DNA from: Adiantum capillus-veneris
Lineage: Eukaryota > Streptophyta > Polypodiopsida > Polypodiales > Pteridaceae
Direction: 5' to 3'
DNA: 60,000 nt
Assembly (NCBI GenBank): GCA_014529385.2
Contig: CM043943.1
Coordinates: forward strand, 159,608,247-159,668,246
In this document: in pieces, positions 10,950 through 21,494 of the stretch
Layout of the letters: each line of letters opens with the position of its first letter
Position numbering within the stretch: position 1 is the first letter of the stretch
Notes under the pieces: generated by a model
The model's database searches: none
What the model was told of the DNA's origin: nothing
Seen by the model: the letters and a program-made list of their open reading frames with translations, nothing else
Translations under genes and position numbers: made by a program

Positions 10950-11706
10950 AAATCCATTCACCGGCACAGAAATCACCTCCCCCTGCAAATCCTCCAAATA
11001 AAAAGAAGTGGGTCTGCATACTTTAAACATCTAGAATGGTCCCGACCATCGTAATTTTAGCTTCCCAAGGCAAGAATTAAATACAAGGACCAACTACCCC
11101 CGTAAAAATTTCCGTGCTTTAGGGAGATCCAGCCATTTCTTCCGCCTGGACTACATATCTTGCAACACCGCAAAACTGCGCAACCGCTCTTCATCTAATT
11201 CCTGTGAAACATCCAAACGATAAATTACAGAATCTTCCGGAAGAAGATTATCCGCAACCAGCATCCACAAACTCGGAACCACATGCTCCACTGGGATAAT
11301 TGCCTCCATACCAAATGCCAACTTGAAAGGAGTCAATCTTGTTGCCACTTTATATGCTGTCCGATAAGCCCACAATGCGAAAGGAAGTTTCACATGCCAA
11401 TCCGTCCCATGCATATTCACTAACTTTGTTAGATCAATACGAACCCATTGCTTATTAGTTGATTGCACCTGCCCTTTTGCCTGAGGGTAAATATGGAGAA
11501 GATTTCCTATGCAATACAAAGTAAAATCGTAGCATTCTCTCCATCACCTTATTCAAAAAATGGCTACCTCGATCACTAACCAACTCAATAGGACATCCAT
11601 ATCTGGAAAAAACATCCTTATATAAACACTTAGCAACAAAAACTGCAGTATTATCTTTCAAAGGCCATGCCTCCACCCATTTGGTAGCATAATTCGTGGC
11701 TATCAA
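10950..11706 (-). pseudogene. Gypsy-1 integrase catalytic core and C-terminal region
   Basis: The core joins element DNA to target DNA. The minus strand shows TNYATKWVEAWPL, then ELVSDRGSHFLN (second catalytic Asp), then IYPQAKGQVQSTNK. That last motif normally reads NGQ-E-TN in this family, so the catalytic Glu appears replaced by Gln (codon CAA). LWAYRTAYKVATRLTPF and FGMEAIIPVE follow. A GPF-like C-terminal module with SGPF lies near 11030-11050. A frameshift separates the 11455-11706 and 11151-11519 frames. The first Asp is in the preceding entry's last segment. Confidence 0.88.
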
Positions 11707-12720
11707 AAATATACTTATTACCAGTGTGAGCTGCTACTAGTTTAAAAGGTCCAATAAAATCCAATCCCCATTTTTGAAAAGGCTCCAAAGGCAATACCGG
11801 CTGAAAAGGCATTCTGGACATTTTAGTAGGTTGTCCCAACTGCTGACACACATTACACTTTTGCACGAATCTTCTCGCATCTTGAAACAATGTAGGCCAC
11901 CATAATCTTGATTGTAGAACTTTCCTAGCCGTGATCAATGCTGTAAAGTGCCCCCTTGCAATGCCGGTATGGACTTCGTCCAAAACCAATTCTTGTTCTT
12001 GTGGTAGAACACATTTGAGCAAGACCTCCACAACCGTGCGATAATAAAGCTTCCCCATGATAATCTCAAAATTCCTGCTTCTAATAGCCATCCGTTTCCT
12101 TTGATGATTAGACAAGAATGAAGGCATTTTTCCACTGTCGAGAAAATGAAACATCTCCTCATACAAAGTCCATGGAATGCTGGGGATGATCCTAGGTTTT
12201 TGCGTAGCTATAAGATCATCTGCAACAGCTCCTGTTAAAAAGAGAGACGCATTCGAAAATTCATCAGCCACCCCCGTTAGTGGCTCACCGGAATCTAGCC
12301 TGGATAGGTAGTCAGCCATCGCATGCTGGGCTCCTGGATGATGTATGACCTCAAAATCAAATTTCTGCAACAAGAGCACCCATCTGGCCAATCTTCCTGT
12401 CAAATTTTGTTGGCACATCAGATATAGAAGAGCCGAATGATCCACATAAAAGAAAAACCGCCGGCCCAACAGATAATGCCGAAATTTTTCACTGAGTAAA
12501 TCATCCCTAAACATTCTCTTTCGGTCACTGAATAATTCATTTTTGCGGATGATAATCTTCTGTTGGCGTAATAGACAAGTCAAAACCAACCTTGACTTGG
12601 TTCCTGCATCAACACACTGCCAATGGCCCGGTTAGAAGCATCCACAAATGCATGAAAATCCTTACCCCAATTCGGAGGGATCATAATCGGAGCTTTGGAC
12701 AGCTGAAGTTTTAATCTCCG
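11651..12720 (-). pseudogene. Gypsy-1 RNase H and integrase zinc-binding domain
   Basis: RNase H degrades template RNA. FHAFVDASNRAIGSVLMQ (about 12605-12660) carries its first Asp. FFYVDHSALLYLM and QHAMADYLSRL (about 12295-12460) close the domain. Then comes an HHCC integrase N-terminal domain: HTGIARGH (about 11945-11970) and CNVCQQ (about 11845), followed by KWGLDFIGPF with the first catalytic Asp of the core. The long frame 11651-12589 is uninterrupted for 312 codons, the longest intact piece of this element. A stop and frame change near 12585 break the link to RT. Confidence 0.9.
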
Positions 12721-13545
12721 AAAAGCCAGATCACATTCCTACGTCCATTCAAAATCTTTAGCATGCGTTGTTTGATTAATAGGGATTGCCAAATGCGTGA
12801 AAAAACTCAAATGCCTCCCATGCCAACGAGCTTGGCCCAGAAAGACTTAACACTGTTTCGAATTCATCGGCAGAGAGGCTTCCATAATTGCGGCTATTTT
12901 ATCCGTATCCACAAAAATTCCATCCTCAGAGATTATATGACCCAATAACCTTCCACTTCTAACTGCAAATGCACATTTTAGAGGATTTAAACTGAATTTC
13001 ACCTCTCGATATTTCATAAAACATAATCACAATTGCTTCAAATGCTCTAATTGCACTCCAAAAACACTGAGATCATCTAGAAAAACTCTCATAAAATCTG
13101 TCAAATAGGGACCAAAAATTTGAAACAAATCCCTTTGAAAAGTTCAGGGCGCATTCCTTAATCCGAACCACAACATTGTGCATGCAAAAACACTCCATGT
13201 TGTAATAAAAGCTGTTTTAGGCTGATCACGCAACGCCATTTGATTTTGGTTATATCCACTGAATCCATCCAAAAAAGTAGACATCTTGTGCCCTGCTACA
13301 TCGTCCAAAATAGAATCCAAAAATGGAAGTGGAAAAGGATCCGGAACAGTAGCTGCATTCAGCTTCCGATAATCCACACAAATGCGAATTTTCTTGTTTT
13401 TCTTTGGTACCACCACAATGGGAGAAATCCACTCGGGATTATCAATAGGGGTAATAAAACCCACCTCCAAGAGACGATAAATTTCCACCTTAACTTGCTT
13501 TGCCACATTCGGACTCATCCTATATGAATACTGCTTCACTGGCAC
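12721..13545 (-). pseudogene. Gypsy-1 reverse transcriptase
   Basis: Typical Gypsy RT motifs are visible on the minus strand: ISPIVVVPKKNKKIRICVDY (about 13370-13430), RKLNAATVPDPFPLPF, FLDGFSGYNQ, KTAFITTW, then FMRVFLDDLSVFG (about 13060-13095). The catalytic box reads FLDD rather than the common YMDD/FLDD variants; FLDD is acceptable for Gypsy. LGHIISEDGI and the thumb follow. Stops interrupt the frame after 13144 (near 13035, 12850 and 12740). Confidence 0.92.
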
Positions 13546-14020
13546 CGCATCTTGTTTCAGATTAATGGTATGCTAATAAAAATTTGGATCCAATCCTTGC
13601 ATATCCGCATATTCCCATGCGAAACATCCTTAAATTCTGTTAGTAAATTAATCAAGTCTCCTCGGAAACTTGCCTCAAGCTGCTCATTAATATAAATGGG
13701 CTGAGACTCCGCTTTCTCTCCTAGAAGACCTTCTCCAATTCATCTTCCTTGACCCTTGTAACTTTTCCCATCTGTGCTTCAAACGCATGTCCTTGCTTAA
13801 TAATGTCCTCCAATGATTCGGGACTAGGCAAAGCTTTTTGTTGCACCCCTGTTTATGGTGAAATTCCTGAAGCCCCTAAAGATTTCCCCTCCAAAATCAT
13901 AGAAATGTTTGCAAGATATAAAGAAACTAAATCCGGGTTAGCCTTCAGAAATTGCTCCTCTTCATCCTCTTCTAATCCTTCCACAATATTTACTGTCTCT
14001 GCTATCATAGGCCATGCTGC

Positions 14021-14807
14021 TTAAACCGATTGCCTACATGTTCCCAACATCACCCGAACTTTCCTACGACCCTTTTTAACTGTAAGCATATTTGCCTCCC
14101 AATTATGCTTTACCCTGGCTTGTCGCAACCATGGTCTCCCCAAAATAATGTGATAATCCTGACTGTGATCCTCAATATTCAAGACAACTAAAGAAACAAC
14201 AAAAGATAAGCCAGGTACATCTAGGACAATGCCCCGGAGTAATCCTACTGGTTGCACTCGTCTTCGATCTGCCATGCGGACTACAAAGGGTACAGGTTCC
14301 CAATCACTGAGTCCAAAACGCTCACAAGCTGCTTGAGTAATAATATTTACTCCCACACCTCCATCTAACAATACTTTGTCGATGTATGTACCATGATATC
14401 TGACTGAAAGCTTCGGGATGCAGGTATCCGTGATCTTATTTGTCGGCAAGCAACGGGACTGACTCGTCTCCCTCACCCTCAGCTATTGCAATGTCAACTT
14501 CCATCATTTCCTTAAAATTCTGACTTAGCAAGGCATTATGAAAATTTGGAACCAATTTGAGTAATGAACCCAAAGGTACTTGTATTGGCGAATCGAGGAC
14601 CTCTTTCCAAATTGAATTCCAATTATCCCCTTCCCTAGTATCAACCTTGTTTCTGTCTTTCCCCTCGTTTGTTTCCAGACCAACAGTCGATGGTCCTGAT
14701 GATTGCAAAGGTGGTGCTGACTGTAGCATCCACGTCACAGTCTTTTTTTCATACATCTTCTTGAGTCGCCCAATCCGGAAGCTTAACATCGGCTGTTGGA
14801 ACCACAT
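14021..14807 (-). pseudogene. Gypsy-1 aspartic protease (retropepsin) and upstream linker
   Basis: The protease would cut the gag-pol polyprotein. In 14021-14476 the active-site strand reads VLLDGGVGVNII, the DGG variant common in plant Gypsy elements, and the flap-to-C-terminal part reads YHIILGRPWLRQARVKHNWE. The preceding overlapping frame (14436-14807) is an acidic linker of unknown role. The two frames overlap by about 40 bases, showing a frameshift. RT begins 476 bases downstream. Confidence 0.88.
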
Positions 14808-14825
14808 TTTTTCCAGAACGCGTAA

Positions 14826-15293
14826 TTAGTGAAACCACCGGATCTGACTCCTCCAAACCTTCAATCTGAACAATAGGCACACTAGGATGCTTTTCAGCAG
14901 CATGTTCCTGTTTCTTCCGATCATATTCCATAGCCTCTGAACACTCGGACCGTCAATGCCCATCCCCCAAACAGAAAAGGAATGTCTTGGGTCGATTAGG
15001 ATCTCGACCACCTCTTCCGCGACCGCGACCACCTCCTTGACCCCTTCCCTTGCTTGTCCTTGAAAGGGCGCCTCTAATGTATGAGCATGAGCGATCACCA
15101 CTGCAGGCTCTTGTCCCTGCCATGTAGAAGAATCCTGACTCCTACGACCCCGACCATTGAAATAACATTCCACTATATTATGAGTGTTGGCCGTGCAGAT
15201 CGCACACCATTTCTGATTGATTGCATACTCTTGAGCGGCATATCCCGGATTTTGGCACTGAGTACACCATAGCTCCTTCAGACTTTTAACCAC
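14826..15293 (-). pseudogene. Gypsy-1 gag zinc knuckles (nucleocapsid)
   Basis: This frame contains WCTQCQNPGYAAQEY and then CAICTANTHNIVEC, two CCHC-like zinc knuckles; the second has CxxC, His and Cys in place, while the first lacks a clean His. An Arg/Gly-rich stretch follows, typical of RNA-binding nucleocapsid tails. The frame shifts relative to the capsid region at 15278. Confidence 0.75.
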
Positions 15294-16390
15294 CGCAACA
15301 GATTCTGACGATCCGGATGAAACACCTTTCCCTTGACGCTGGGATTTTCTCCGAGGTGCCTCCTCCGATTCTTTCTCTGAATCGCTGCTGCCTGAGTCTG
15401 AGGAATCTGAGTCTGCAGTCTCCGACTCCGAACTATCATTGCCACTTCCCTGAGACTTATGATGAGATTTCTTTCGCTCTTTTTCTTTGATTTCTTTGGG
15501 GATTCCGTATCCTCCAAAGCTTCTCCTGCTACAACAGCCCTTGCAATTATATTATCCAGTGGAGTAGTTACCTTATCCACTATTGCCATAACAGTTCTGA
15601 TATCCTTATTGAGTCCTCGCAGAAAATAATCATTCAACACCTTGGCTGCTGGCCGTTGTGCCTGAGGTACCCGCTGCAAAAGTATCCGGAATTTTGCAGC
15701 ATAATCTTGCACTGGCAACGACTTTTGACGCAGCGTACGAAGCTTTTCCAAATATTGAGGGACCGTCTTTTCTGTTCTGAACCGTCTCAAGAATGCTCCG
15801 GACCCTTCATCATACGTCTGAAAGTGATCATCAAGGTATTCTGACAACCATTTGGCAGCTTTCCCTGAAAGTGTAGATTCAAACACTAATTGTTGATGAA
15901 GAGGAATTACCACCCCAGGATGATTCAATCCATACACTTTATTAAATTTTTGCAAATGTGCATCAGGGTCTTCCTTTGAAAGACCTCAAAAACGGCTATA
16001 CTTAATCTGAGGCTATGCCATCGTCCCTTGCCCAACTGTACCCCCTCCCGAAAAAAGTTGACGAACACTAGGAGGTGGGGACAATGGCGGTGAAACCCCT
16101 GGACTGCTTATCGGAGACAGTGGTGGAGCAACATGGGTGGGTGAGGGTGAATGCACGACAGGAGGACATGACTGACTACGTGGAGTACGTTGCACACGTC
16201 GAATACGCCTATCATGCACCGGACTTGGTGATGGATACATGTTCCTCAGCCTGCGATGTAGCAAAAACGAATGCATCCGAACTGCCTCTCCTCTGACGTC
16301 TCCCCACAATTGGAACCACAGGGTCAGGAGGACCCTGCGACCTAGTGCGCATGCATGTTCACTGCAGGTCGCCCATCGTGCATCGTGGTC
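15278..16390 (-). pseudogene. Gypsy-1 gag capsid region
   Basis: Gag forms the virus-like particle. Residues from 15278-15955 match the plant retrotransposon gag pattern: LQKFNKVYGLNHP, STLSGKAAKWLSEYLDDHF, GSGAFLRRFRTEKTVPQYLE, LRTLRQKSLPVQDYAAKF. Downstream is a Lys/Ser-rich segment. Upstream, 16013-16390 is in the same frame but Pro/Ser-rich and separated by stops near 15985 and 16013. It starts just inside the 5' LTR. A primer-binding-site-like TGG (TGGCGACCACG) follows the LTR end by two bases at about 16385-16395 on the minus strand; I could not assign its tRNA. Confidence 0.85.
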
Positions 16391-16396
16391 GCCATA

Positions 16397-16775
16397 TGTA
16401 ATGTCTATTGCCCGCAGAGGAGCAATATGCATTACGGGAATGATTACCCTCAAACTGCCTTACATTATATGAACATCAAAACACAGGAAGGCAGAACAGA
16501 AGACAAGTTACAGAAACAGAACACCGTCTTCTTCATTGATATGCAACCGAACACAAAATACAAGAGAGAAGATGTATTGATAACATGAATATTATAGATA
16601 TCCCCAAACAGGTATGTACCCTATATACAACCGCTGCTCCAACACAGATCGGGAACGGTGAAAAACCCCGTCCTATCCCATGATATCCTATGAAGAACTG
16701 TCCCAAAGCCACATGACTCCTAGTCCACAATGTCTAGAGGACCGCAAGACCGCACTGTGCGGCTTATGCCGTAAC
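16397..16775 (-). repeat. Gypsy-1 5' LTR
   Basis: Matches 8219-8602 along its whole length. On the plus strand it starts TGTAATGTCTATTGCCC and ends at GTAAC before a C run, so in element orientation it ends in CA as LTRs do. The hairpin GTAATG/CATTAC plus TATTGC/GCAATA spans 16398-16434 at the U5 end. Confidence 0.92.
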
Positions 16776-16922
16776 CCCCCCCCCCCCCCAAAAAAAAAAG
16801 AAAAAAGAAAAAAAAAACAACAACATACACACAGACACACAAAGGAGTTGTGATGCCGTAGGCAGTTGCTATCCGCATGACAATCTTGACAGTCACTGAG
16901 TCACCATAGCGCAATGCTCCAT

Positions 16923-16984
<62 letters not shown>
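16776..16984 (+). repeat. poly-C/poly-A run, short host sequence and (GA)n array
   Basis: A C run (16775-16788) and an A-rich run follow the LTR directly. About 110 bp of unassigned sequence comes next, then a pure GA array at 16924-16984. The array sits at a similar distance from the element to the one at 8037-8119 on the other side. Confidence 0.9.
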
Positions 16985-16987
<3 letters not shown>

Positions 16988-17893
16988 AAAAGAGATGCCA
17001 TGCCACACACATGTTCATCATGCCAATGGTGACAACTCACGAGAGGCTGTCAAACATGCTATTTTTGAAAGATAGCATGTTTGCTTTTGAAATTTAAACA
17101 AGGTGAAAGTTCACTATGGCGTACATAAGGCTATGAGAAGAATTTAAAAATAAAAGGTTTTTTGTGAGAGAAAACAAGAAAGTGACGCTATTTTTATAAA
17201 ACGTTTGTTATCAAAATAAAATATAATGCTCTTTAAAAAAGAATAAATTATTTAGACTACAATATATTCCAAAAATATAAAAAATAATGTTTGAAAAACC
17301 ACTTGGAAGCATTGTAGCAAATTGAAAAAGTGAAAGGGTCACGACGACTTTCAAAAACAATAAGAAAGTGACAAAATTGTTAGGTTGAATTAAACTGGTA
17401 TCAATGTTTGGGAAAGGATTGCCTCAGCTTAGTCTTGAGCCGATTGAAAATCGAGACTAGCTAGCTGCAAACCATGGAAATGAAAGAAAAACCAATGAAA
17501 TATGTGAGAAAGTCGTCCAAAAATTTTACAAATCTCAAAATTTCTACTAGTATTTCCAGTTTTCTTCTTTGTGAGGAGGAAACTTGATTAGCAGCCGCTT
17601 AATAAAAGAGACTTTCTCGAACGTTAACACTGAATAAAATCAAGCTATAAAATGCAAGAAATGTAAAGCCATGTGAAATTGTGAAATGAAAGTTGAAATA
17701 AAAACAACTAATTAATATATGTGTGTGTGTATAGAATTTATTAGAATTTATGCAAGGTGCAGCTTCACTTTAGTATTCTAAAACGATAGAATGCAAAGAA
17801 AAACATGTATGTGTTTGTGTAAAATTTATTAAAATTATGTAAGGTGAAGCTTCACTTTAGCATTCTAAAACAATAGAATGCAAGAAAAGTAAA
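16985..17893. other. AT-rich flank with an 88-bp tandem duplication
   Basis: No gene is visible. An imperfect tandem duplication of about 88 bp spans roughly 17720-17893, each copy with CTTCACTTTAG then ATTCTAAAAC and ATAGAATGCAA. Older relatives of the unit lie at about 17645-17695 and 17090-17125. The last 22 bases are the LINE target-site duplication. Confidence 0.75.
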
Positions 17894-18197
17894 GACGAGC
17901 TCAGAGTCCATCAAGATCTCTCAGAGAGATGAAGCTTGCTTGCTACTGTTGATCGCCCCCCCCCCCCCCTCACACTGCTCCCCGCTCGCTGCCCCCCTCT
18001 CGCGCCGCCATCCCCCCCCCCCCCTGCCTCTTGAGATCCCGCACACTGCCCGCCTTTTCCGATCTTCCCCCCCGTCGTCTTCTTTCACGAAGCCTTCTGC
18101 CTTGGATCTGGCAGCACTGTTTCTTTGGACAGTGCCCGGCGCGCTCGGTTGCAGATTCGCTTCACCGTCCGCTTCTTCGCCCCAGCAGTAGACACAG

Positions 18198-19022
18198 ATG
18201 GAGGCTCCAGCTCCGCCACAGAGGGACTCGTTCGAAGCCCCCTCGCCCGACCCCGCTGAGCCCACCATTCGACTTGCATTTTGGTCAGAGACACTCACAC
18301 GCTCCAAAAGGTTATTCTTCTGCCTCGGATGAGTGGGGGTTGGTTTAGACAGAGTGTGGAGTATTCTGGCCTCCCGAACTAGTGCTTCATTTGTCAACAG
18401 ATGGGCCATCTAGCGAATGCCTGTCCACGGAGGAGGCCTCGACCTACACCACAACCTCAGCCCCAGCCTGCAAGGGCTAACCAGCAGCCACAGACAGAGA
18501 CACATCGCATACATGTAGAGCCATCCTCTGAGCCTGGGGCTCCAACAGAAGAGGGATGGTAGCAGGTCCGTGGTTGAGGACAACAGGGGCCACAACGATA
18601 GCTTGACACTCAGAGTGGTCCTTAGGTGCCTACTCAGCAGCAAAGGGTTCCCATCGGGAACTGGTTTGGTCCTCTTGAGCAGGTTGAGGTCCCTACTCTA
18701 GCCCCCACCCCAGCTTCACCCTCGACAGCCCCTCCCCCCCCAGAGTTCCCCCCCTCTTCCTCATCCTCCCCCTCGCCTGTTGATCCCGCCGCCTCTTCCC
18801 CACGTCCCTCTACCTCTGCCGCTCCCCCCCGCCCCTCTTCTCCACCGCTCCCCCCTGCTCCTCCTCCCCCCCCTCCCGCTTCAGTTCCACAGGCCTCCCA
18901 GGGGACAGGGCCTTCTCCGGCTGCTAGGAGATCTCTTAGCAGCACCTTTGCCATGAGTCGCTTGGCGAGAGAGGGACATCCTTTTTTGCGGCGCCCTCTA
19001 CAGGTACAAACGTCCAGCTAAT
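18198..19022 (+). pseudogene. LINE ORF1 remnant (nucleic-acid-binding, CCHC knuckle, Pro-rich)
   Basis: A likely start ATG at 18198 opens MEAPAPPQRDSFEAPSP. The middle of a normal ORF1 is missing. Then CFICQQMGHLANACPRR (about 18383-18430) gives a perfect C-x2-C-x4-H-x4-C zinc knuckle, followed by a Gln/Pro-rich segment. In 18626-19021 a Pro/Ser-rich tail continues in the plus strand after stops near 18560-18625. The mirrored minus-strand frames are composition shadows. The protein would coat LINE RNA. Confidence 0.65.
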
Positions 19023-20463
19023 GGGACTCATGGCGCCGATGGGACTTCTTCGACTATTTTTGAGACCCTCTTCTTGAAGTAGCAAACGGTCGGACATTGC
19101 ATGGCCAATGTGAATGGTAGTTTCACTCGCAGATGGGTAGTGGTCGACACTGGAATTTGTATGGTAAGAGGATGTCTAGGCTCAGAGCAAGATCCTATAG
19201 GTCCCCCCGTCGCACTTAGCAAGTTGGTCGATACTAGGAAGTGAACTCAATAAAGGCCTAAAGTCAAGGTGTGGCTACCAACTGAAAGTATCCGATAGTT
19301 GGGCCACATTGCATTTTCGGATGCGGTCCCAATGAGGATAGATGGTCAGAAGAGTGGGAGCCCAACGGAAGCATCTCCTAAAATTTAGGGAACTGCTATT
19401 TTGGGCCGAGAAATGTGTTCGCGTCATTACCTCCGGTATGACTAGCGGAACATTTTAGAACTCTGCCACGAAGTCAACTGGGCAACCGGTCAGGATATTT
19501 TTAAGCGTCGAACCCGAAACGGGAAAATGCTTGTAAATGCGCCAAGTGGCACATTTCTGTGCACTTGCCTCTCAAGGGAAAAATGGGCGCTGAATTTCAA
19601 GCTAGGAGAGGGCCTCTTTTGCATTCTGTCACAGGTTAAGAGCTATGGAGTGCTTCCTTTCCCTCTTATGTACAGTGCGGTGCGAGGAGTGATGCCCTGC
19701 ACGCTACGCACTGCCCTCTCTCTCCCCTACGAGCAATATGTTATGCCCTACTAGTGGGCTTTTCATTTGACCAATGTACAGTTATGTGGGTTCATGCGCG
19801 ATTGTCGAGGCAAGAGCCTCTTGCACAGGTACTGGATTAGCTAGCGGCTAATCCCCCGCAGGTACAGGTGAATTCGGAGAGGTTTCATGCCAGCACCGAT
19901 GGGACTTCTTCGACTACGACTTGACTTGTTTTCTCGGCGGCCCCTCAGCAGACCATGAGGCAGCCTGCTTCAGGGTCCATGTTCTGTTCCTTGCAGCTAG
20001 GGGGACAGAGGCCTTGGACTCAGTAGTTGGATTGAATCTCCTTTCCCCTTTGCGGCAGGGACTAGACAAAGTGGACTCTCAACTCAGTGTTGGGATGGTT
20101 GCACACATAGGTCCTAGAGTTCTCTCACCACATGGGAGAACTAGGAGTTACAGACATGCTTTAGACTTTGTGGCCATTGGCCAAGTTTGCGGTGACACCT
20201 CCAGATTCAGCAGGATGTAGACACATTGTGGTTTACTTCTTTGCCGATACACAGTGCTTGCCATGCTATGTATACATTCATGAGGACTCCTAGACAAAGG
20301 AGGTTGCTTTACGTACGGCTCACTCTGCTTGGGCTTGGGCCAGGCACTCGTTGCACTCACGCCTATCTAGAGGACGCTTGGATGTGGATTACTTCCCATC
20401 CAAGCTAGCCTCAAAGAAAGCCCGTCTAGCTGCTGTGGCAACATCTGTTCTCTCTTGCTCCCC
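19023..20463 (+). other. LINE inter-ORF region carrying two copies of a 20-base motif
   Basis: No continuous reading frame is seen. The motif CGATGGGACTTCTTCGACTA occurs at 19037-19056 and 19897-19916, each preceded by CAGGTAC about 40 bases upstream. The 860 bp between them is unlike the rest of the LINE, suggesting a duplication or an insertion between ORF1 and ORF2. Confidence 0.45.
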
Positions 20464-21360
20464 ATGAGGATCATCTCCTGTAACGTGTAGGGACTAGGTG
20501 GGCCCCAATTTTAGCATCAGCGGGGCCGACTGCGTCAGGAGCTTCAGCGCTGCCTTGTGGGAGGAGAGATTGATCTCCTTATGCTTCAGGAGAACCATCT
20601 GTGTGAGAGCCACATTAGACGTTGTGGTCAGCTCTTGCATGGACGATATGATACTTTTTGGTCAGCTGCTTTTGAACCTAGAGGCATCCAGGGTGGGGTA
20701 TGTATGACTATTGCGAGCTCTTTGCAGCAGGCCATTGTGGGCAGAGGGATTATTGTGCCAGGCAGGGCTCAGTGGATTACTATGCACGTTCAGGGTTGCC
20801 TAGTGGGATTCCTGAACATCTATGTGCCTAATGTGGCGAGTGCTCGAGTAGAGTTTTGGTCACAGATAGTTGAGTCTGTGCCGCAGGCAGAACACTGGTG
20901 CATAGGAGGGGACTTCAACATGTTGGAGGACCCTTCTGACAAGATTGGTGGTAGACATGCTACTATGCATGGAGTTGAGCTAGCAGCTTGGGAGAGGTTT
21001 TGTATGACTCTGAGGGTCTCGGATGTTTGGCAGCACTATGGTTTTGTGAGGCCCCTAGACAGCCTTGCCTTCTCTCATTCAGATCGCAGAGTGGGAGGAG
21101 TGAATCTATCGCGGATAGATCGCTTATACACTAGTGACCATTTCAGTGACTTGGGAGGGACAGTGGTCATTCTGGTAGGGACTTCCTTCTCGGACCATGC
21201 ATTAGTGATCCTCATAGTGGCAGACAGGAAGAGGAGTGGGAGCATGATGTTTCGCATCCCAGAGAGGGTCTTGTTGGACTCAGCACTCAGAGAGCGGGTA
21301 GAGGCTCTCTGGACAGAGAGCTTGGACAGGCAAGATTCTCCTGCTGACAAAGTGGCCTAA
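20464..21360 (+). pseudogene. LINE ORF2 endonuclease domain
   Basis: The endonuclease would nick target DNA for target-primed reverse transcription. The chosen start is the ATG at 20464 (MRIISCNV), the usual first strand of the LINE EEP fold. LMLQENHL gives the catalytic Glu, CIGGDFNMLEDPSDK the GDFN box, LSRIDRLYTSD the DR box, and TSFSDHALV the SDH box. Stops occur at the ninth codon and near 20512, but from 20518 the frame is open to 21360. Confidence 0.9.
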
Positions 21361-21494
21361 GGCATAGCTCATATTAGCCATTTTTTTCTCTAGGAGTCTC
21401 TGGCTCACCGGGCTGCAGTGAGAGAGGAGGAGCAGTGTCTCAGACAGGGCATTGCTTCATTACAGAGGATGTAGGAGAAGCATCCAGATAGTCC

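Larger units (their letters stand above)
8219..16775 (-). mobile_element. Gypsy-1: LTR/Gypsy retrotransposon with both LTRs
   Basis: Two direct repeats of about 380 bp (8219-8602 and 16397-16775) bracket a minus-strand gag, zinc-knuckle, protease, RT, RNase H and integrase series. RT before integrase identifies the Gypsy/Metaviridae order. The LTRs match at roughly nine of ten positions by eye, with several CG to TG/CA changes typical of methylated plant DNA. The outside flanks are C-rich on both sides (CCTCCCC left, a C run right), so a short target-site duplication cannot be confirmed. Every coding domain has stops or frameshifts. About 2 kb of extra sense-strand ORF lies between integrase and the 3' LTR. 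Confidence 0.93.

Noticed and set aside
8200-16790. A precise target-site duplication for Gypsy-1
   Set aside because: Both flanks are C-rich low-complexity, so any match of four or five bases is uninformative.
17921-18409. Minus-strand 162-codon ORF antisense to LINE ORF1
   Set aside because: It owes its length to the C-rich composition of the opposite strand; the plus strand has the zinc knuckle and LINE order.
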